A DNA stretch of 64,000 nucleotides from Wenxinia marina DSM 24838. Lineage in GTDB: Bacteria > Pseudomonadota > Alphaproteobacteria > Rhodobacterales > Rhodobacteraceae. The notes under the pieces are model-generated. The model was not told where the DNA came from. It saw nothing but the letters and a program-made list of their open reading frames with translations, and did no database searches. The DNA lies in NCBI RefSeq assembly GCF_000379485.1, contig NZ_KB902313.1:78837-142836 (forward strand), read 5' to 3'. The translations under genes were made by a program, and so were the position numbers. Shown here one piece after another: positions 27,597-36,006 of the stretch; within the stretch, counting starts at the first letter, position 1; each line of letters opens with the position of its first letter.

Positions 27597-28385
27597 CTAC
27601 CCCGCGGGGCACCCGTCGATCTGCACCGCCGACCCGCCGGCCAGCACCGTGATCGTCATCGCCGAGCGGTCGAGCATCGCCGCGCCGCGCACCTCGGCCT
27701 CGGCCACCAGCGCCCCGCCCTCGCGGCGCGCGTCGGGCTCGCTGACCCACGCGCCCGGATCGCCGACCTCGATCACCACGTCCTCGGCCGGCCCGACCGG
27801 CGGCAGCGCCAGCGTCGCGGTGACGTCCAGCCCCTCAGCCGACGGCCGCACGCGGCACGAATGCGCGGTCAGTCCCGCTTCGGCCCCCGAGAGCGGCCGA
27901 TCGACCAGCGCCGCCACGATGGCGCCGTTGCGGGCGCCGGGTCGTGGCAGCTCGGCCGTGAAGGCCAGCTGCGCAGGCACGCAGATGTCGTGGCAGACGC
28001 CGATGTCGATCACGCCCTGCAGCCGGATCGCCTCGCCCGGCCGTGCCGGCGTCAGCTCCAGCGGCAGCACGACGTCGCCGGCGTAGCCGATGGACCGCAT
28101 GCCGTTCTGCTCGAACACGTCGGGCACCGGCCAGTGCACCTCGGCCGCCGCCACGTTCGCCGACCCCGACCAGTCGAACAGCGGCGGAATGCCGGCGTCC
28201 CCCGGCGCGCGCCAGTAGGTCTTCCACCCCGGCGCCAGCCGCAGCCGCAGCGCCGCCATGTGCGTCCCCTCCGCCGTGTCCCACCCCGGCAGCACCTCGA
28301 GCCGGACCAGCTCCTCCGGCGTCAGGGCCGGGGCGGCATGGGCGGACAGCGACAGGAGGGCGGCGAGGGGGATCAGGCGGCGCAT
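27597..28385 (-). CDS. DsbD/ScsB N-terminal domain-containing periplasmic protein
   Basis: 262 aa with a signal peptide (LIPLAALLSLSAHAAPA). The mature protein matches the N-terminal disulphide-interchange domain of DsbD: WKTYWRAPGDAGIPPLFDWSGS, SIGYAGDVVLPLEL and the redox pair GVCHDICVPAQL. The transmembrane and thioredoxin-like domains of full DsbD are absent, so it probably receives electrons from a separate membrane partner. It is convergent with the RND operon and divergent from the YqgE gene. Confidence 0.87.
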   Translation of the reverse strand: MRRLIPLAALLSLSAHAAPALTPEELVRLEVLPGWDTAEGTHMAALRLRLAPGWKTYWRAPGDAGIPPLFDWSGSANVAAAEVHWPVPDVFEQNGMRSIGYAGDVVLPLELTPARPGEAIRLQGVIDIGVCHDICVPAQLAFTAELPRPGARNGAIVAALVDRPLSGAEAGLTAHSCRVRPSAEGLDVTATLALPPVGPAEDVVIEVGDPGAWVSEPDARREGGALVAEAEVRGAAMLDRSAMTITVLAGGSAVQIDGCPAG

Positions 28386-28482
28386 GGCGGAGTGATGGCC
28401 GCGCCCCCCTGAAATGGGAAGTCAAATAAGAGCGATGGGCCGCTCCCTTGAACCCGCCGTGTCCCGGCCCCATCATCCCGTC

Positions 28483-29052
28483 ATGGACATTCCGGAGGCC
28501 GATCTCGCCGGCCAGCTCCTGATTGCGATGCCCGGCACCGGCGACAGCCGCTTCGCCCACAGCGTCGTCTACCTGTGCGCCCACTCCGACGACGGCGCGC
28601 TCGGCCTGATCGTGAACAAGCCGACGCCCGAGATCCGCTTTCGCGACCTGCTCGACCAGATCGGGATCGAGGTGCCGGGAATGCTGCGCGACATCCGCGT
28701 GCATTTCGGCGGCCCGGTGGAGCAGGCCCGCGGATTCGTGCTGCATTCGCCGGACTACTCCGCCGGCGACGCGACGCTGGAGGTGACGGGCGAAATCTCG
28801 TTGACCGCCAGCCTCGAGGTGCTGCAGGCGATCGCCCGCGGCGAGGGCCCCGCGAACTCGATGATGGCGCTCGGCTATGCCGGCTGGGGCCCCGGACAGC
28901 TGGAGAGCGAGATCGCCCGGAACGGCTGGCTCACCGCGCCGGCCCGCTCCGACATCGTCTTCGGCCGCGCCAACGAGCACAAGTGGACGGCGGCGCTCAA
29001 GACGCTGGGCATCGACCCGCTGACGCTGTCCCCCGACGCGGGCCACGCCTGA
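28483..29052 (+). CDS. YqgE/AlgH family protein
   Basis: About 189 aa, a conserved cytoplasmic protein family of unclear biochemical role. Diagnostic segments are LAGQLLIAMPGTGDSRFAHS, LGLIVNKPTPEIRFRDLL, IRVHFGGPVEQARGFVLH and ALGYAGWGPGQLESEI. I use the ATG at 28483 (MDIPEADLAG) because family members start just before this motif. An in-frame ATG at 28414 would add 23 residues, and neither start has a strong ribosome-binding site. Confidence 0.92.
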   Translation: MDIPEADLAGQLLIAMPGTGDSRFAHSVVYLCAHSDDGALGLIVNKPTPEIRFRDLLDQIGIEVPGMLRDIRVHFGGPVEQARGFVLHSPDYSAGDATLEVTGEISLTASLEVLQAIARGEGPANSMMALGYAGWGPGQLESEIARNGWLTAPARSDIVFGRANEHKWTAALKTLGIDPLTLSPDAGHA

Positions 29053-29196
29053 AGGCGGTCCGGGATCGGCACGGCGACGGTAGCCAGGGCACCCGACGCA
29101 AGGACAGCGGATGGCCGCAGTCAGCCCTCCGACGGTCGGGGTCCGCGCTTCATCCCTCCTCTCCGCCCGACCTCGCCGTCGCGCCCCGAACCCAGC

Positions 29197-29355
29197 GAAG
29201 CGGCCGGCCAGCCGCTGCCCGGGCCGCTGGCGCAGCCGACTCCGGGCGGGGAGTAGCGGCACCGGGAGACCCACGAACACCCGCCCCGGCCCCCGAGCCG
29301 GGGCCCCGCAGGACAGTCGCGCCCGGTCCAGCGGGGCCCCGGGTCGAGCCCGGGG
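29197..29355. repeat. Dispersed intergenic repeat, copy C (partial)
   Basis: The 408-bp gap between the YqgE gene and the acyltransferase gene holds no credible gene. Positions 29197-29252 match the end of the copy A/B core in the same orientation as copy B (gctgcccgggccgct, then actccgggcgggg). Two hairpins follow, with arms ccccggc/gccgggg (29284-29303) and ccccggg/cccgggg (29337-29355). The upstream half seen in copies A and B is missing, so this is a shortened or decayed copy. Confidence 0.65.
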
Positions 29356-29460
29356 CGGGCAGACACGGGTGCCGGCGTCGGGGAGCCTCGCCCGACCTCC
29401 GCATCCCGACCCGATTCCCGACCCGGCAAATTTCCGTCGCATTCTGCCGCGACAAGGGGC

Positions 29461-31599
29461 ATGCTCCGCGGCAATCCCGCAAGGACAGACGGGGTGAGGC
29501 AGATACCGAGCGACCCAGACCCGAGTGCGGCCCCCGCGCCGCACCTGCCCTACCGACCCGAGATCGACGGTCTCCGGGCGATCGCGGTGCTGTCGGTCGT
29601 GCTCTACCATTTCGGCGTCCCCGGCCTGACCGGCGGCTTCGTCGGCGTCGACGTCTTCTTCGTCATCTCGGGCTTCCTCATCGGCGGCCTCCTGTGGAAG
29701 GAGCTGGCCGAGACCGGGCGCCTGCGGATCGGCCGCTTCTACCTGCGCCGCATCCGCCGCCTCGCCCCCGCGTTCTTCGCCATGGCGCTGGCGAGCGCCG
29801 TCGTCGCCGCCCTCGTCCTCCTGCCGTTCGAGTTCCGGGAGTTCGGCAAGGAGCTGATCGCCGCAACGCTGTGGCTGTCCAACGTCCTGTTCTGGCGAAG
29901 CGCCGGCTACTTCGACACCGGCTCGGAGTCGAAGGTCCTTCTGCACACCTGGTCGCTGTCGGTGGAGGAGCAGTTCTACCTGGTCCTGCCCGTCACCCTG
30001 CTCGCGCTCTGGTGGCTCGGCACTCGATTTCCGCGCGGAAATCGTGCACGGACATCGCGCGATGTCCGTGGCCCCGTCCTCGCGACCCTCGCCCTCCTCT
30101 GGACCGCATCCCTCCTCGCCTGCATCGCCCTCACCCCGTCGGAGCCGGTCGCCACGTTCTTCCTCTTCCCGTTCCGCGCGTGGGAGCTGCTGACCGGCGT
30201 CCTTCTCGCCATCCACATCCACACCCGCGGCGCCCCGCGCCTGCACCCCGCCCTCCCCTGGGCCGGACTCGCCCTGATCCTCGCCGGCGTCCTGCTGATC
30301 CGCGCCGACGGCTTCCCCGGCTGGCAGGCGCTGCTGCCGACGATCGGCACCGCGCTGGTCCTCGCGGCCACCGGCCCGCACCCCGTGCTGCGGGCGCTCG
30401 CCCACCCCGTGCCGGTCTTCGTCGGGCTGATCTCCTACTCGCTGTACCTCTGGCACTGGCCGGTCCTGATCCTGTCCCGCTACTGGCGCGACGGCTATTC
30501 CGGCCCGGCCGAGGCCGCCGCGTGGCTCGCCCTCGCGATCCTCCTCGCGATCCTGTCCTGGGCCTTCGTCGAGCGCCCCGTGCGACGCGCCCGGGCACTC
30601 GGCACGCCCGCGCTCCTGTCCGGCGCCGTCCTCGCGGGCGGCGCGGCGCTTGGCCTCGGCGGACTCGCCTACGTCACCGACGGCCTGCCGGTGCGATTCG
30701 GCCCGGACGTCCGGCCCCACATCCTCGCCAGCCAGGACTTCCTGCAGGACTGGTCCCGCTGCACGGTCTCGGACGAGGGGCCCCTCGCCGGGATCGAGAC
30801 CTGCGCCCTCGGCCCGCAGGGGCCGCCGGAGGTCGTCGTCTGGGGCGACAGCCACCTGCGCGCGCTGATGGACGGCCTCGCCCTCGCCGCGGTCGAGGAG
30901 GAGACGCCGGGCCTGCTGATCTGGCACGCCGGCTGCCCGCCGCTGTTCGGCCTCACCAAGACCGAGAGCGCGGCCACCCCGGCCGAGGACGCCGCCTGCG
31001 CCACGGCCAACGCCCGGATGCTGGACGGGCTGGGCACCCTCGCCCCCGGCCGGCTCCTCCTCGTCGGGCGGTGGTCGTACTACGCCGAAGGCGCGGGCGT
31101 GGGCCGAGACGCGCACAACACCATCGATCTCGGCGCCCGAGGCATCCCGCCGGGTGAGAGCCCCGACCAGGCCGCGCTGTTCGGCGTCGCGCTCGGCGAC
31201 ACGGTCGCGACGCTGCGCGAGATGGGCTGGGACGTCTGGCTGTTCCGGCAGGTGCCCGAGATCGCGGACTACGACAGCCGCGACGTCGCCCGCCGCCTCG
31301 CCCACGGCCGGATGAGCGCGGCCGAGGCCTCCGCCCTCACCTTCGCCAATCCCGAGCGGCTGGCGAGCCGTGTCGCCCGGGCCGAGGCGGCGATCATGCC
31401 GCTCGTCACGTCGGGCGCGGTGACGCTCATCGATCCGTGGCCCGACCTCTGCCCCGAGCGCTGCGGCGCCCTGCAGGCGGGCGAGGGCCTCTATTTCGAC
31501 AACAACCACCTCACCAACGCCGGCGCCCTGCGCCTGCGCGACCTGTTCCGCCCGTTCCTCGACGGCGGCGCCGGCAACGGCACCGGGGCGTCGGAGTGA
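29461..31599 (+). CDS. OafA-type O-acyltransferase with SGNH domain
   Basis: 712-aa membrane protein expected to O-acylate a polysaccharide. The acyltransferase 3 domain starts with YRPEIDGLRAIAVLSVVLYH, followed by GGFVGVDVFFVISGFLIGGLL and HTWSLSVEEQFYL. About ten hydrophobic helices follow. The periplasmic C-terminal SGNH domain has WGDSH at residues 461-465 and the Asp-x-x-His triad part DNNHLTNAG at 680-686. The start may be the ATG at 29461 or the GTG at 29494. Codons at 30025-30070 come from a palindromic insertion. The stop overlaps the next GTG, so it is coupled to the GMC oxidoreductase gene. Confidence 0.92.
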   Translation: MLRGNPARTDGVRQIPSDPDPSAAPAPHLPYRPEIDGLRAIAVLSVVLYHFGVPGLTGGFVGVDVFFVISGFLIGGLLWKELAETGRLRIGRFYLRRIRRLAPAFFAMALASAVVAALVLLPFEFREFGKELIAATLWLSNVLFWRSAGYFDTGSESKVLLHTWSLSVEEQFYLVLPVTLLALWWLGTRFPRGNRARTSRDVRGPVLATLALLWTASLLACIALTPSEPVATFFLFPFRAWELLTGVLLAIHIHTRGAPRLHPALPWAGLALILAGVLLIRADGFPGWQALLPTIGTALVLAATGPHPVLRALAHPVPVFVGLISYSLYLWHWPVLILSRYWRDGYSGPAEAAAWLALAILLAILSWAFVERPVRRARALGTPALLSGAVLAGGAALGLGGLAYVTDGLPVRFGPDVRPHILASQDFLQDWSRCTVSDEGPLAGIETCALGPQGPPEVVVWGDSHLRALMDGLALAAVEEETPGLLIWHAGCPPLFGLTKTESAATPAEDAACATANARMLDGLGTLAPGRLLLVGRWSYYAEGAGVGRDAHNTIDLGARGIPPGESPDQAALFGVALGDTVATLREMGWDVWLFRQVPEIADYDSRDVARRLAHGRMSAAEASALTFANPERLASRVARAEAAIMPLVTSGAVTLIDPWPDLCPERCGALQAGEGLYFDNNHLTNAGALRLRDLFRPFLDGGAGNGTGASE
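30025..30070. repeat. Double palindrome inserted in frame in the acyltransferase gene
   Basis: A perfect 20-bp palindrome (30025-30044, half-site cgatttccgc) is followed two bases later by a perfect 24-bp palindrome (30047-30070, half-site cacggacatcgc). Together they encode an Arg-rich stretch RFPRGNRARTSRDVRG lying between membrane helices. The second half-site recurs in the intergenic hairpin at 60228-60262, so this is a member of a dispersed family rather than ordinary coding sequence. Confidence 0.75.
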
Positions 31600-33146
31600 C
31601 CGAGGCGCTGGACGCCGACTGGGACGTCATCGTCATCGGCACCGGCATCGGCGGCGGCACAGCCGGCCGCGCGCTGGCCGAGGCGGGGCGGCGCGTGCTG
31701 TTCCTCGAGGCCGGGCGCGCGGGCCACCGCCGCGAGGAGACGCGGATCGACGCCGCGGCGATCGATCCGGTCGCCCGCGCGGTCCGCGGCCTCTGGCCCG
31801 ATCCCCTGTCGGTCACGCTGGACGGCGAGACGGCGGACGCCTTCGCCCCGCTCGGCGCCGGCATCGGCGGCAGCTCGGTCTTCTACGCCGCGACGCTGGA
31901 AGCGCCCGAGCCGCACGACGTCGAGGACCGCCCCGGCCGGCCGCATCCGACCGGCGGCTGGCCGATCTCCTGGGCCGACCTCGCGCCCGACCTCGCCCGG
32001 GCCCGCGCCCTCTACCACGTCCACGGCACGGCCGATCCGCTGTCGGAGCACGCGCCGGACCTGCCCGCGCCGCCGCCCCTCGCCCCCGGCGAGCGGGCGC
32101 TCGCCGACCGCCTGACCGCCGCCGGCCTGCACCCCTACCGGCTGCACGCCGCGCTGCGCTACCTGTCCGGCTGTACCGAGTGCCTTGGCCGCAAGTGCCC
32201 GCGCGACTGCAAGATGGACGGCCGCTCCGCCGGGGTGGAGCCGGCGCTCGCCACCGGCCGCGCGGCAATCGTGACCGGCGCCGAGGTGACGCGCCTGATC
32301 GCGGACGGCGACCGGGTGACGGGCGTGGAGCTGCGGCATGGGGGAGCCTCCCGCACGCTTGCCGCGCCGCAGATCGTCCTCGCCGCCGGGGCGTTGAACT
32401 CGCCCCGCCTGATGCTGGCCTCGGCGCAGGAGGGCTGGCCGGACGGCCTCGGCAACCGGCACGGCCATGTCGGGCGCGGCCTGATGTTCCACCTGAACGA
32501 GACCTTCGCCCTGTGGCCCGGCCGCGCCGCCGCCTTCGACGGCCCGTCCAAGGCGATCGGCTTCCGCGACCTCTACTTCGCCGAAGGACAGCGCCTGGGC
32601 ATGGTGCAGGCGATGGGCATCGACGTCGGCTACGGAGAGATCCTGCACGTCCTGCGCCAGCGCCTCGCCCGCTCGCCGCTGCGCCGCCTTCCCGCCGCCG
32701 GGGAACTCGCGCGCCTGCCCGCCGCCGCAGCCGCCCGGGCGATGGGCACCGCCAAGGTCTTCGTCGGTCTGCTGGAGGATCTGCCCGACCCCGGCAACCG
32801 CGTCCGGTCCGACCCTGCCCGCCCCGACCGGATTGCCATCGAGTACCGCGTGACGGATGAGCTCAAGGCGCGCCGGACCCTGTTCCGCCGCCTGATCCGC
32901 CAGCGCCTGAAGGGCGAGCGCATCGCCTTCCTCTCGCACCGGCCCGAGCCGAACCTCGGCCATCCCTGCGGGACGCTGCGCATGGCCCACCGCGCCGAAG
33001 AGGGCGTGACGGACGGCGCCGGCCGGGTCCACGGCCTGCGCAACCTCGCCGTCGCGGACGCCTCGCTGTTCCCGACCTCCATGGGGGTGAACCCCAGCCT
33101 CACCATCGCCGTGCTCGCCCTGCGCGTCGCCAGGGGGATCACATGA
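31596..33146 (+). CDS. GMC family FAD-dependent oxidoreductase
   Basis: About 516 aa, starting at GTG 31596 in overlap with the acyltransferase stop. The FAD-binding motif is VIVIGTGIGGGTAG (residues 11-24). The second GMC signature appears as VLAAGALNSPRLML, and the C-terminal active-site region is LGHPCGTLRMA followed by SMGVNPSLTIAVLALRVA. A four-cysteine cluster CTECLGRKCPRDC lies at residues 193-205. It probably oxidises a hydroxyl on a sugar or lipid-linked intermediate. Its coupling to an SDR suggests an oxidation-reduction pair that inverts a stereocentre (inference). Confidence 0.88.
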   Translation: MTEALDADWDVIVIGTGIGGGTAGRALAEAGRRVLFLEAGRAGHRREETRIDAAAIDPVARAVRGLWPDPLSVTLDGETADAFAPLGAGIGGSSVFYAATLEAPEPHDVEDRPGRPHPTGGWPISWADLAPDLARARALYHVHGTADPLSEHAPDLPAPPPLAPGERALADRLTAAGLHPYRLHAALRYLSGCTECLGRKCPRDCKMDGRSAGVEPALATGRAAIVTGAEVTRLIADGDRVTGVELRHGGASRTLAAPQIVLAAGALNSPRLMLASAQEGWPDGLGNRHGHVGRGLMFHLNETFALWPGRAAAFDGPSKAIGFRDLYFAEGQRLGMVQAMGIDVGYGEILHVLRQRLARSPLRRLPAAGELARLPAAAAARAMGTAKVFVGLLEDLPDPGNRVRSDPARPDRIAIEYRVTDELKARRTLFRRLIRQRLKGERIAFLSHRPEPNLGHPCGTLRMAHRAEEGVTDGAGRVHGLRNLAVADASLFPTSMGVNPSLTIAVLALRVARGIT

Positions 33147-33895
33147 CGGACCTGACCGACGGGATCGCCATCGTCACCGGCGCCGGCCGCGGCCTCGGCC
33201 GGGCGCTGGCGCTGGAGCTGGCCCGCCGCGGCGTCCGCGTCGGTGCGCTCGGCCGCGATCCTGCCGCGCTGGACGCCCTCGCCGGAGAGTCCGAAGGCAT
33301 CCTGCCCCTGATCGCCGACGTCGCCGACCCCGCCGCCGTCGCCGCCGCGTTCGCACAAGCGCGCGCCCACGGCCCCGTCCGCATCCTCGTCAACAACGCC
33401 GCGGCCTATCCGCGGCGCGACATCCTCGACGAGAGCGCCGACAGCTTCATGGCGACCGTCGCCACCAACCTCGGCGGCACCGTCGCCTGCACCCGCGAGG
33501 CGCTGGCGGACATGACGGACGCCGGTGTGGGCCGCATTCTCAACGTCGCGACCTTCGCCGACGTCGCGCCGCTGCCTGCCAGCGCCGCCTACGCGGTGTC
33601 GAAGGGCGCCGCGCGCATCTTCACGCGTGCCCTCGTCGCCGACCTCGGCGACCGCTTTCCCGGGATCGTGGTCAGCGACTGGATGCCGGGCATGCTCGCC
33701 ACCTCGATGGGCATCGCGGACGGCCTCGACCCCGCTATCGCCGCCCGCTGGGGCGCGGCGCTGGCACTCTGGCACGACCGCTCGTTGAACGGCACGGTGT
33801 GGGAGATGGACCGAGAGCTGCCCCCGCCCCGCTCGCTGAAGCGCCGGCTCGCCGACCGCGTGACCCTGCGCCGGGTGGAGGCGCGCCGCCTGTAG
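33143..33895 (+). CDS. Short-chain dehydrogenase/reductase
   Basis: 250-aa NAD(P)-dependent SDR with the cofactor motif VTGAGRGLGRAL (residues 11-22), LVNNAA (82-87) and the active-site pair Tyr150-x3-Lys154 (SAAYAVSKGA). The stretch that usually supplies the catalytic Ser reads RILNVATFADV, with Thr in place of Ser. The ATG at 33143 overlaps the GMC stop codon. Three overlapping genes (acyltransferase, GMC, SDR) suggest sequential modification of one polysaccharide precursor. Confidence 0.88.
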   Translation: MTDLTDGIAIVTGAGRGLGRALALELARRGVRVGALGRDPAALDALAGESEGILPLIADVADPAAVAAAFAQARAHGPVRILVNNAAAYPRRDILDESADSFMATVATNLGGTVACTREALADMTDAGVGRILNVATFADVAPLPASAAYAVSKGAARIFTRALVADLGDRFPGIVVSDWMPGMLATSMGIADGLDPAIAARWGAALALWHDRSLNGTVWEMDRELPPPRSLKRRLADRVTLRRVEARRL

Positions 33896-33968
33896 GAAGA
33901 GGCGCATCCCGCCCGGACCGACCGTCGGGCGCCGGCGCATCGGACTCTAGGCGCGGGTCTTGCCGCCC

Positions 33969-34721
33969 CTACGACACCCGCCGCCACAACGCCCGCGCCG
34001 CAAGCCCCGGCAGCGCCAGCGCCGAGGCGGCGTAGCGGCCGGCCAGCCGCGCCGGATTCGTCGACATCCGCCACAGCCACTCCATCGCCAGCGCCCGCAC
34101 CCACGCCGGCGCCCGCCGCTGCGCCCCGGCGAGGAAGTCGAGCCCCGCTCCGATCGAGGCGAAGCCCATCTCGGGCGCCAGATGCCGACCGAGGGCTGCC
34201 AGCCTCTCCTGCCGCGGCGCGCCCAGCGCAAGGAGCGCCAGCCGCGCCCCCGACTCCCGCGCCTCCGCCAGCACCCGCTCGGCCGCGGGGCCGTCCGGCT
34301 CGAACCCCATCGGCGGTGAAATCCGGACCGCGATCTCCAGCCCCGGCGCCTGGCGCACCAGCGCCTCGCCCGCCCGCGCCAGCGCGTCGGGCGTCGTTCC
34401 GATCAGCGCCACCGGCGCCCCGGCCGCGGCCGCCTCGCGCACCAGCGGCACCACGAGATCCGCCCCGGTGACGAGGCCGACGGGCCGCCCGGCCATCCGC
34501 GACAGCCACACAACGGGATTGCCGTCGGCGGTAACGAAATCCTGCGCCGCATAGGCCTGGCGGAAGGCGGCATCGCGCCGCAGCTTCACGAGGTGGTCGA
34601 GGTTCAGGGTCGCGATCGCGAATCCCTGCCGCGCACGCAGACGGCGGGCCACCGCCGCCATGAGCGACGCCCGGTCCCTGACGTTCACGACGACGTTGCC
34701 GTCGCCCACCGAGAAATCCAC
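33969..34721 (-). CDS. WecG/TagA/CpsF family glycosyltransferase (GT26)
   Basis: About 250 aa, predicted to transfer an N-acetylhexosamine or uronic-acid sugar to a lipid-linked acceptor on the inner membrane face. Family signatures include FAIATLNLDHLVKLRRD, FVTADGNPVVWLSRM, PVALIGTTPDALARA and LALLALGAPRQERLA. I prefer the GTG at 34721, eight bases after gggggatgg. The longer frame to 34853 crosses the divergent promoter region. It is the only minus-strand gene between 29461 and 42309. Confidence 0.88.
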   Translation of the reverse strand: MDFSVGDGNVVVNVRDRASLMAAVARRLRARQGFAIATLNLDHLVKLRRDAAFRQAYAAQDFVTADGNPVVWLSRMAGRPVGLVTGADLVVPLVREAAAAGAPVALIGTTPDALARAGEALVRQAPGLEIAVRISPPMGFEPDGPAAERVLAEARESGARLALLALGAPRQERLAALGRHLAPEMGFASIGAGLDFLAGAQRRAPAWVRALAMEWLWRMSTNPARLAGRYAASALALPGLAARALWRRVS

Positions 34722-34795
34722 CTGGCCATCCCCCCGGACATGCCTCGTCCGATGGAAGCCCCCGCCCCTGCCTTGCCGCAAGGGGGTAGCTGGCG

Positions 34796-34807
34796 CTAGG
34801 GCCCTAG
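34796..34807. promoter_or_regulatory. 12-bp palindrome in the divergent promoter region
   Basis: Perfect palindrome ctagggccctag in the 148-bp region between the divergent WecG-family and Gfo/Idh genes, with a second symmetric patch ccttgccgcaagg just upstream (34771-34783). The position suits an operator, but there is no adjacent regulator and no second copy was noticed. Confidence 0.3.
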
Positions 34808-34869
34808 TGGGGACAAACTGTTGCCACGCTCCCATGGTGAACGGGCGCAGCAAGGCAAGGACAGGGCAG

Positions 34870-36006
34870 ATGTCGGCAGGAGCCAGTCCGGAAACGGGGC
34901 AGGTGGCGCTCGTGGGTTGCGGCTTCGTGGCCGATCTCTACATGCGCGCGCTGCGCCTCTATTCCGGTGTCCGCGTGGTCGGCGCTTGGGACCGCGACCC
35001 GCAGCGCCTTGCTGCGTTCTGCGGCCACTGGGGGGTGCCGGCTTTGGAGGGCCTCGACGCGACGCTCGCCGCGCTGCCCGCCCATGGCCTCGTCCTCAAC
35101 CTCACCAACCCCTCCGACCACGCGGCCGTCACCCGCGCGGCCCTCGCCGCCGGCCGCCACGTCTTTTCCGAGAAGCCGATGGTGACGGATCTCGGGGACG
35201 CGACGGCGCTCGCCGCCGAGGCGAAGGCCGCCGGGCTGCAGCTCGCCTCCGCGCCGTCCTCGGTCCTGTCCGAGGCGGCGCAGACCCTGTTCCACGCCCT
35301 GCGCTCCGGCGCCGCCGGCACACCGCGCCTCATCTACGCCGAGCTCGACGACGGCTTCATCCCGCAGGCCCCGGTGGAGCACTGGCGCAGCGACAGCGGC
35401 GCTCCCTGGCCGTGGGACGACGAGTTCCGCACCGGCTGCACGCTGGAGCATGCCGGCTACTGGCTGTCCTGGCTGATCGCCCATTTCGGCCCCGTCACGC
35501 GCGTCGTCACCGCGGCCGAGGCGACCGCGCCGGACAAGCGCGGCCGCCGCTACGACACGCCCGACGCCAGCGTCGCCACGCTGACCTTCGCGGACGGGCC
35601 GATGACGCGGCTCACCTGCTCCATCGTCGCGCCGCACGACCACCGCCTGCGCGTGATCGGCGACACCGGCGTGGTCGAGGTGCCCCGCGCCTGGGACAAC
35701 GCCGCCCCGGTCCGGGTCCGCCGCCGCCTGCGGATCCGCCGGCGCCTGCTGGAAAGCCCGGTCCCCCGCCGCCACCGCCTGCGCGGCGCGACCCATCCCA
35801 AGGTCGGCCGCTGGGGCGCCGCCTCGATGAACTTCGCCCTCGGCCCGGTCGAGATGCTGGAGGCGATCGCGGGGGGCCGGTCCAGCCGCCTCGCCGGGGA
35901 CTACGCCCTGCATCTGACCGAGGTGACACTCGCCTGCCAGACGACCGGCATCCACGAGATGACGACCAGTTGCGCCAGAATGGAGCCGATGCCGTGGGCG
36001 GCCTGA
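34870..36006 (+). CDS. Gfo/Idh/MocA family oxidoreductase (polysaccharide locus)
   Basis: About 378 aa. The Rossmann motif is VALVGCGFVADLYM, the catalytic motif HVFSEKPMVTDL, and the substrate-domain segment GCTLEHAGYWLSWLIAHFG is typical. The start at ATG 34870 follows aaggacagggcag; longer forms run into the divergent regulatory region. It heads a series of overlapping genes (epimerase, GT4, GT2, fusion protein). It likely makes an unusual nucleotide sugar or modifies a lipid-linked sugar. Confidence 0.87.
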   Translation: MSAGASPETGQVALVGCGFVADLYMRALRLYSGVRVVGAWDRDPQRLAAFCGHWGVPALEGLDATLAALPAHGLVLNLTNPSDHAAVTRAALAAGRHVFSEKPMVTDLGDATALAAEAKAAGLQLASAPSSVLSEAAQTLFHALRSGAAGTPRLIYAELDDGFIPQAPVEHWRSDSGAPWPWDDEFRTGCTLEHAGYWLSWLIAHFGPVTRVVTAAEATAPDKRGRRYDTPDASVATLTFADGPMTRLTCSIVAPHDHRLRVIGDTGVVEVPRAWDNAAPVRVRRRLRIRRRLLESPVPRRHRLRGATHPKVGRWGAASMNFALGPVEMLEAIAGGRSSRLAGDYALHLTEVTLACQTTGIHEMTTSCARMEPMPWAA

